Assembly: GCA_052067355.1 (NCBI GenBank)
Contig: JBQHQH010000006.1
Location: 32,875 to 96,874 of the forward strand
Direction of reading: 5' to 3'
Length of the DNA stretch: 64,000 nt
Origin: CABMKH01 sp040797625
Lineage (GTDB): Bacteria; Bacillota; Clostridia; Tissierellales; Tissierellaceae
Made by a program: the position numbers and the translations under genes. Positions within the stretch are counted from its first letter, which is position 1; every line of letters begins with the position of its first letter. The notes below the pieces were generated by a model. The model was given only the letters and a program-made list of their open reading frames with translations, was not told the DNA's origin and searched no databases. Below are positions 60,724 through 64,000 of the stretch, piece after piece.

Positions 60724-61230
60724 TTATTTCAATAACGAAGGAATAATTTCCATAAGCTTAACTTCCTTAGGCTTTGTAATACTTGCTTCTGCCTTAGCCT
60801 TGTCATAAACATATATAATTAGTTCTCTTTTCGGTAATCCTTCTATACCAAAATCTACTACTATCTTATTTATACCTAATACTAAATCCATCTGTTTTTG
60901 GAAAAATCCCATATTCCCAGATGTTACTGTCTCTGACATAATCTCAATATAGTCTTCTTCTTCTGGCAACTCCTCTAAATTGAAGTTTCTCTTAGTAAGG
61001 TCTGTAGTACCGTAAACTGTAATGGTAACTTCTGTACCAGTTGGAGCTTTTCCATTGATTAAAATTACTTTATCTGAAGTAGAAAATGAACTTTTCTCTG
61101 GGTTTAATATTTCATATTTAGTCGAATCTATAGTTACATTTTTGGAGTCATTGGGCACAGCATATCCAAAAGTGCTAAAACTCATTATACTAAAAGATAT
61201 TAATATACTAGCAATTAATCTCTTCCACAT
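60724..61230 (-). CDS. Secreted protein in the walRK operon
   Basis: 168 residues, AAGGAGGTTAAAG before the ATG. Cleavable signal peptide (MWKRLIASILISFSIMSFST, cleavage near FGYA-VP). The mature part looks like a single Ig-like/beta-sandwich domain (ILINGKAPTGTEVTITVYG, VLGINKIVVDFGIEGLPKRE), which suggests envelope or glycan binding. No named family that I know. Not part of the standard walRK-yycHIJ set; inserted between walK and yycH. Confidence 0.72.
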   Translation of the reverse strand: MWKRLIASILISFSIMSFSTFGYAVPNDSKNVTIDSTKYEILNPEKSSFSTSDKVILINGKAPTGTEVTITVYGTTDLTKRNFNLEELPEEEDYIEIMSETVTSGNMGFFQKQMDLVLGINKIVVDFGIEGLPKRELIIYVYDKAKAEASITKPKEVKLMEIIPSLLK

Positions 61231-61320
61231 TTTCTTTAACCTCCTTACTTCTTAGTTTTATCTACATCATATTATATAATAAATATATTACAAATGTATT
61301 ACAACATAATTAAGAGTTAG

Positions 61321-63114
61321 TTACACTTCCATATATGGTAGTTCAATACTTACCTCTGTCCCTTTTCCTAATTCACTTTTTAAACTCAATTTTCCATTAT
61401 GTGCTTCAATTATTTCTTTTGCAATAGATAGCCCAAGACCTGTACCACCTAGTTCTCTGCTTCTTCCCTTCTCAACTCTATAAAACCTTTCAAATATCCT
61501 GTCTTGATCCTCTTCGGAAATTCCAAATCCATTATCGATTATCTTGAGAATTATATTCTTATCATCCTTAGATCCTAGGACTTGTATCTCTCCATATTCT
61601 TGTGTATATTTAATGGCATTAGATAGTATATTTAATACAACTCTTTCTATACCATCCTTATCGGAAACAATATTTGGTAAGTCATCATCTATCTCTATGA
61701 TTACTTTTTGATTTTTCTCCTTAAATGCTAGATCCAACTTTAATAAAACATCTTCTAATATCTCTGATAGAGAAACTTCTACCTTTTTCCAATTTGTCTT
61801 CTTATAGTCCAAGTTGGATAATTGTAGTAAATCCCTTACTAATCTAGTCATTCTATCACATTCAGTGTCTATTACATTTAAAAACCTTCGGCTCATATCC
61901 TTATCTACTTCTGATTCCATCAATGTCTCTGTATAGCTCTTTATTGTAGTTATAGGTGTCTTTAACTCATGTGATACATTTGCTACAAATTCTTTTCTCA
62001 TATTATCTAATTTATGCTCATGGGTTATATCTTGAAATACCATGATTAAACCACCTATATTGCCTTCTTCATTCTTGAATGGTGCGTGTTTTATCTTATA
62101 TATTTCAGAGCTGATCTCTACTATTTCATCTCCCTCTAAGTCTTGAACCTGCTCATAGCCTATCTCTTTCATATTCATCTTTTTAAAATCTAATATATTA
62201 TTTTCAATTATATCATCTTGATTTAAATTTAATATATCCATAGCTATGAGATTGGCATGGATTATCCTGTTATTTTTATCTACTGCAATAACTCCTTCAG
62301 CCATATAGTTAAATATAGTATCTAGCTTACTTCTCTCTAAATCCATATCTTGAATAGTATTCTTTAACTTTAAAGTAAGATAGTTAAACATATTTGCAAG
62401 TTGACCAATTTCATCATTTGATTTAACCTCTACAAATTGATCAAAATCTCCCATTGCCATTTCTTCAGCTTTTTTAGTTACATCCCTTATGGGAACTGTT
62501 ATACTACTGGCAATTAAAAATCCTAAAAGCACTGTTATAGATAAGGCAAGTAGAGTTGCATTAGTCAATATAACTTTAGATTCGTTTACAGTTCTATATA
62601 CATCTGTCAGATTGGAAGTCATATATAATATTCCTTTTACCTTACCAACATTTGACATAACTGGATAGGCTAAATGTTTACTGACGACTCTCTCATTCAT
62701 CTCTTCCAGTTCAGAGTCTTCCTTCTCTCCATCAAAAGCCTTCAATATCAGTGGTGAATCTAAATACTTTGAATTCAAGGCATTTTGTCCTATTAGCTTG
62801 TTATATTGTTTTGATGTGCTAGCTATTATAGTAGGTACTTCTTCATTGTATATTACATATAGGGTTTCAGAGGCTCCTAATCTCCATTCATTTAAAGTCT
62901 CTTGGATTTCCTCTCTATATTCATTCCAATCATCAGAAGCTATATAACTAGAACTACCTATTATAGTTTCAATATGCTGCTCCATGCTATTAGTTACATT
63001 TTTTATCTGCTGATCTTCTAATCTTCCTACTATGAATACTCCAACTATGACCATTGCAATAAAAACCAATAGAAAATAGACCAGAATAAACTTCCAGCGA
63101 ATGCTAGAAAACAT
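61321..63114 (-). CDS. walK: Sensor histidine kinase WalK
   Basis: 597 residues. Two membrane helices (~10-28 and ~178-200) around an extracytoplasmic sensor; HAMP (VTKKAEEMAMGDFDQFVEV), PAS (~265-370), HisKA with FVANVSHELKTPITTIKSY, and HATPase with NILSNAIKYT, DNGFGISEEDQDRIF and GGTGLGLSIAKEII. Domain order and the downstream yycHI genes identify it as WalK (YycG/VicK), which governs cell-wall remodelling. Starts 2 bases after walR ends. Confidence 0.95.
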   Translation of the reverse strand: MFSSIRWKFILVYFLLVFIAMVIVGVFIVGRLEDQQIKNVTNSMEQHIETIIGSSSYIASDDWNEYREEIQETLNEWRLGASETLYVIYNEEVPTIIASTSKQYNKLIGQNALNSKYLDSPLILKAFDGEKEDSELEEMNERVVSKHLAYPVMSNVGKVKGILYMTSNLTDVYRTVNESKVILTNATLLALSITVLLGFLIASSITVPIRDVTKKAEEMAMGDFDQFVEVKSNDEIGQLANMFNYLTLKLKNTIQDMDLERSKLDTIFNYMAEGVIAVDKNNRIIHANLIAMDILNLNQDDIIENNILDFKKMNMKEIGYEQVQDLEGDEIVEISSEIYKIKHAPFKNEEGNIGGLIMVFQDITHEHKLDNMRKEFVANVSHELKTPITTIKSYTETLMESEVDKDMSRRFLNVIDTECDRMTRLVRDLLQLSNLDYKKTNWKKVEVSLSEILEDVLLKLDLAFKEKNQKVIIEIDDDLPNIVSDKDGIERVVLNILSNAIKYTQEYGEIQVLGSKDDKNIILKIIDNGFGISEEDQDRIFERFYRVEKGRSRELGGTGLGLSIAKEIIEAHNGKLSLKSELGKGTEVSIELPYMEV

Positions 63115-63116
63115 AA

Positions 63117-63809
63117 TTAGTCACCCCCGAAGTAATAACCTATTCCTCTTTTGGTTAAGATATATTTAAATTCCCCTTTGTTATCTTCTATCTTTTCTCT
63201 AAGTCTTCTTACAGTCACATCTACTGTCCTAATATCGCCATAATATTCGTAGCCCCATACTTCTTCTAGAAGTTGTTCTCTAGAAAAAACTTGATCTGCA
63301 CTAGATGCTAAAAATCTCAAGAGTTCATATTCCCTTAAGGTGAGATCTACTATTTCTCCATTTTTCTTCACTTCATATTTATTTAAATCTATCATCAATT
63401 CATCAAAAACTATTATATCATTATTATTTTGTAAATTAGAAGAGTAGTCAACACGACGAAAATTGGCCTTTACCCTTGCAATCAGCTCTCTCATGCTAAA
63501 TGGCTTTACCACATAGTCATCTGCCCCTAATTCTAATCCTAATACTTTATCTACTTCTTCTTCCTTTGCAGTTAACATTATCACAGGAAATTTATAGTCT
63601 GCTCTTATCTCCTTTAAAACTTGAAAACCATCTTTTACAGGCATCATTATATCAAGTATAACTAAATCTGGATTCCATTTATATATTTTGTCTATTCCTT
63701 CTTGACCATCATTTGCAGTTTCTACAATATATCCTTCCTTTTCCAAATTAAACTTTACTATGTCTGCAATTTGCTTCTCATCATCAATTACTAACACTTT
63801 ATTGGTCAA
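63117..63809 (-). CDS. walR: Response regulator WalR
   Basis: 230 residues. Receiver with acidic pocket DDE at 9-11, phospho-Asp53 (VILDIMMP), Thr/Lys in MLTAKEEE and DYVVKPFSMREL; OmpR winged helix with TLREYELLRFLASS, SREQLLEEVWGYEYYGD and RTVDVTVRRLREKIED. Matches WalR (YycF/VicR). Regulates autolysins and wall metabolism. First gene of the operon with a good promoter 37 bases upstream. Confidence 0.95.
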   Translation of the reverse strand: MTNKVLVIDDEKQIADIVKFNLEKEGYIVETANDGQEGIDKIYKWNPDLVILDIMMPVKDGFQVLKEIRADYKFPVIMLTAKEEEVDKVLGLELGADDYVVKPFSMRELIARVKANFRRVDYSSNLQNNNDIIVFDELMIDLNKYEVKKNGEIVDLTLREYELLRFLASSADQVFSREQLLEEVWGYEYYGDIRTVDVTVRRLREKIEDNKGEFKYILTKRGIGYYFGGD

Positions 63810-63845
63810 TTAAATCACTCCATTTTTCAATAGTACCTATATTAA

Positions 63846-63892
63846 ATTATCTAATAATGTAGCTCTATTGTCAATCCATATTAAATATGGAT
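63846..63892 (-). promoter_or_regulatory. walR promoter and adjacent palindrome
   Basis: Minus-strand TTGACA (63869-63874), 17-base spacer, GATAAT (63846-63851). Just upstream, ATCCATATT-A-AATATGGAT (63874-63892) is a perfect 19-base palindrome that touches the -35. From 63893 to the window end I see no gene. Confidence 0.7.
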
Positions 63893-64000
63893 AGTGTCAA
63901 GTTGTTGTTGGAAAACTAATTAATATAACTTTTCCATTAATAAATTAAAGAATATCCTCGCATTAATTATAATAGTTACATACTAAAAAACTGAAACACT

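Overview
The window is about 30% G+C, tightly packed and coded on both strands. It has strong AGGAGG-type ribosome sites, many GTG/TTG starts and intrinsic terminators. A spore protein gene (tlp), a WalRK/YycHIJ operon, a CssRS/HtrA module and CcdA/TlpA, FeoAB and FosX families all point to an anaerobic, endospore-forming Bacillota of the Clostridia/Tissierellia type (inference from gene content). I saw no rRNA, tRNA, IS element, prophage or CRISPR array.

Layout, 1-19 kb: the 5' part of a DUF1858-like/ABC binding-protein gene; a small membrane protein; a heterodimeric ABC exporter; a PdaC-like polysaccharide deacetylase; a lipoprotein; purC; a NapH-type ferredoxin membrane protein; a coiled-coil protein; a PadR regulator with an FtsW-like protein that carries a HAAS prefix; a DsbA-like oxidoreductase; an ABC-F ATPase of the YkpA type; msrB; and a phnDCE-type transporter.

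18-36 kb: HtrA with divergent CssRS; a YczE-type protein; xth; a TtcA-like thiolase; an EamA transporter; a Fur-box AraC regulator; an iron operon (Fur box, feoA, feoB, methyltransferase, LPG-flippase-like protein, pssA); ychF; tlpA-ccdA; tlp; a DUF1361 remnant; a short RpoD-type sigma factor; and a UPF0316 protein.

36-54 kb is the accessory part: GNAT, BlaI/BlaR1, an ECF sigma/anti-sigma/YfjL-like operon, SdpI-like, FosX, DUF523 (TudS-like), a type I toxin-antitoxin locus that no ORF finder with a 60-residue cutoff would report, a second PadR-HAAS operon, an MBL hydrolase, and a five-gene cassette (46.5-52.0 kb) matching the functionally unknown STM4011-STM4015 families. In the cassette the STM4011-like radical SAM protein is fused to a HAD phosphatase. 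MarR/cyclase genes follow, then an orphan copy of the antitoxin RNA gene that has lost its toxin.

54-64 kb is a conserved housekeeping block read leftward: walR, walK, a secreted protein, yycH, yycI, yycJ, htrA, surE, tpx, rlmH.

The most notable items are the STM401x-like cassette with the radical SAM-HAD fusion, the toxin/antisense pair with its deletion derivative, the two PadR operators that share an 11-bp palindrome, and the Fur-controlled feo operon that runs into membrane-lipid genes.
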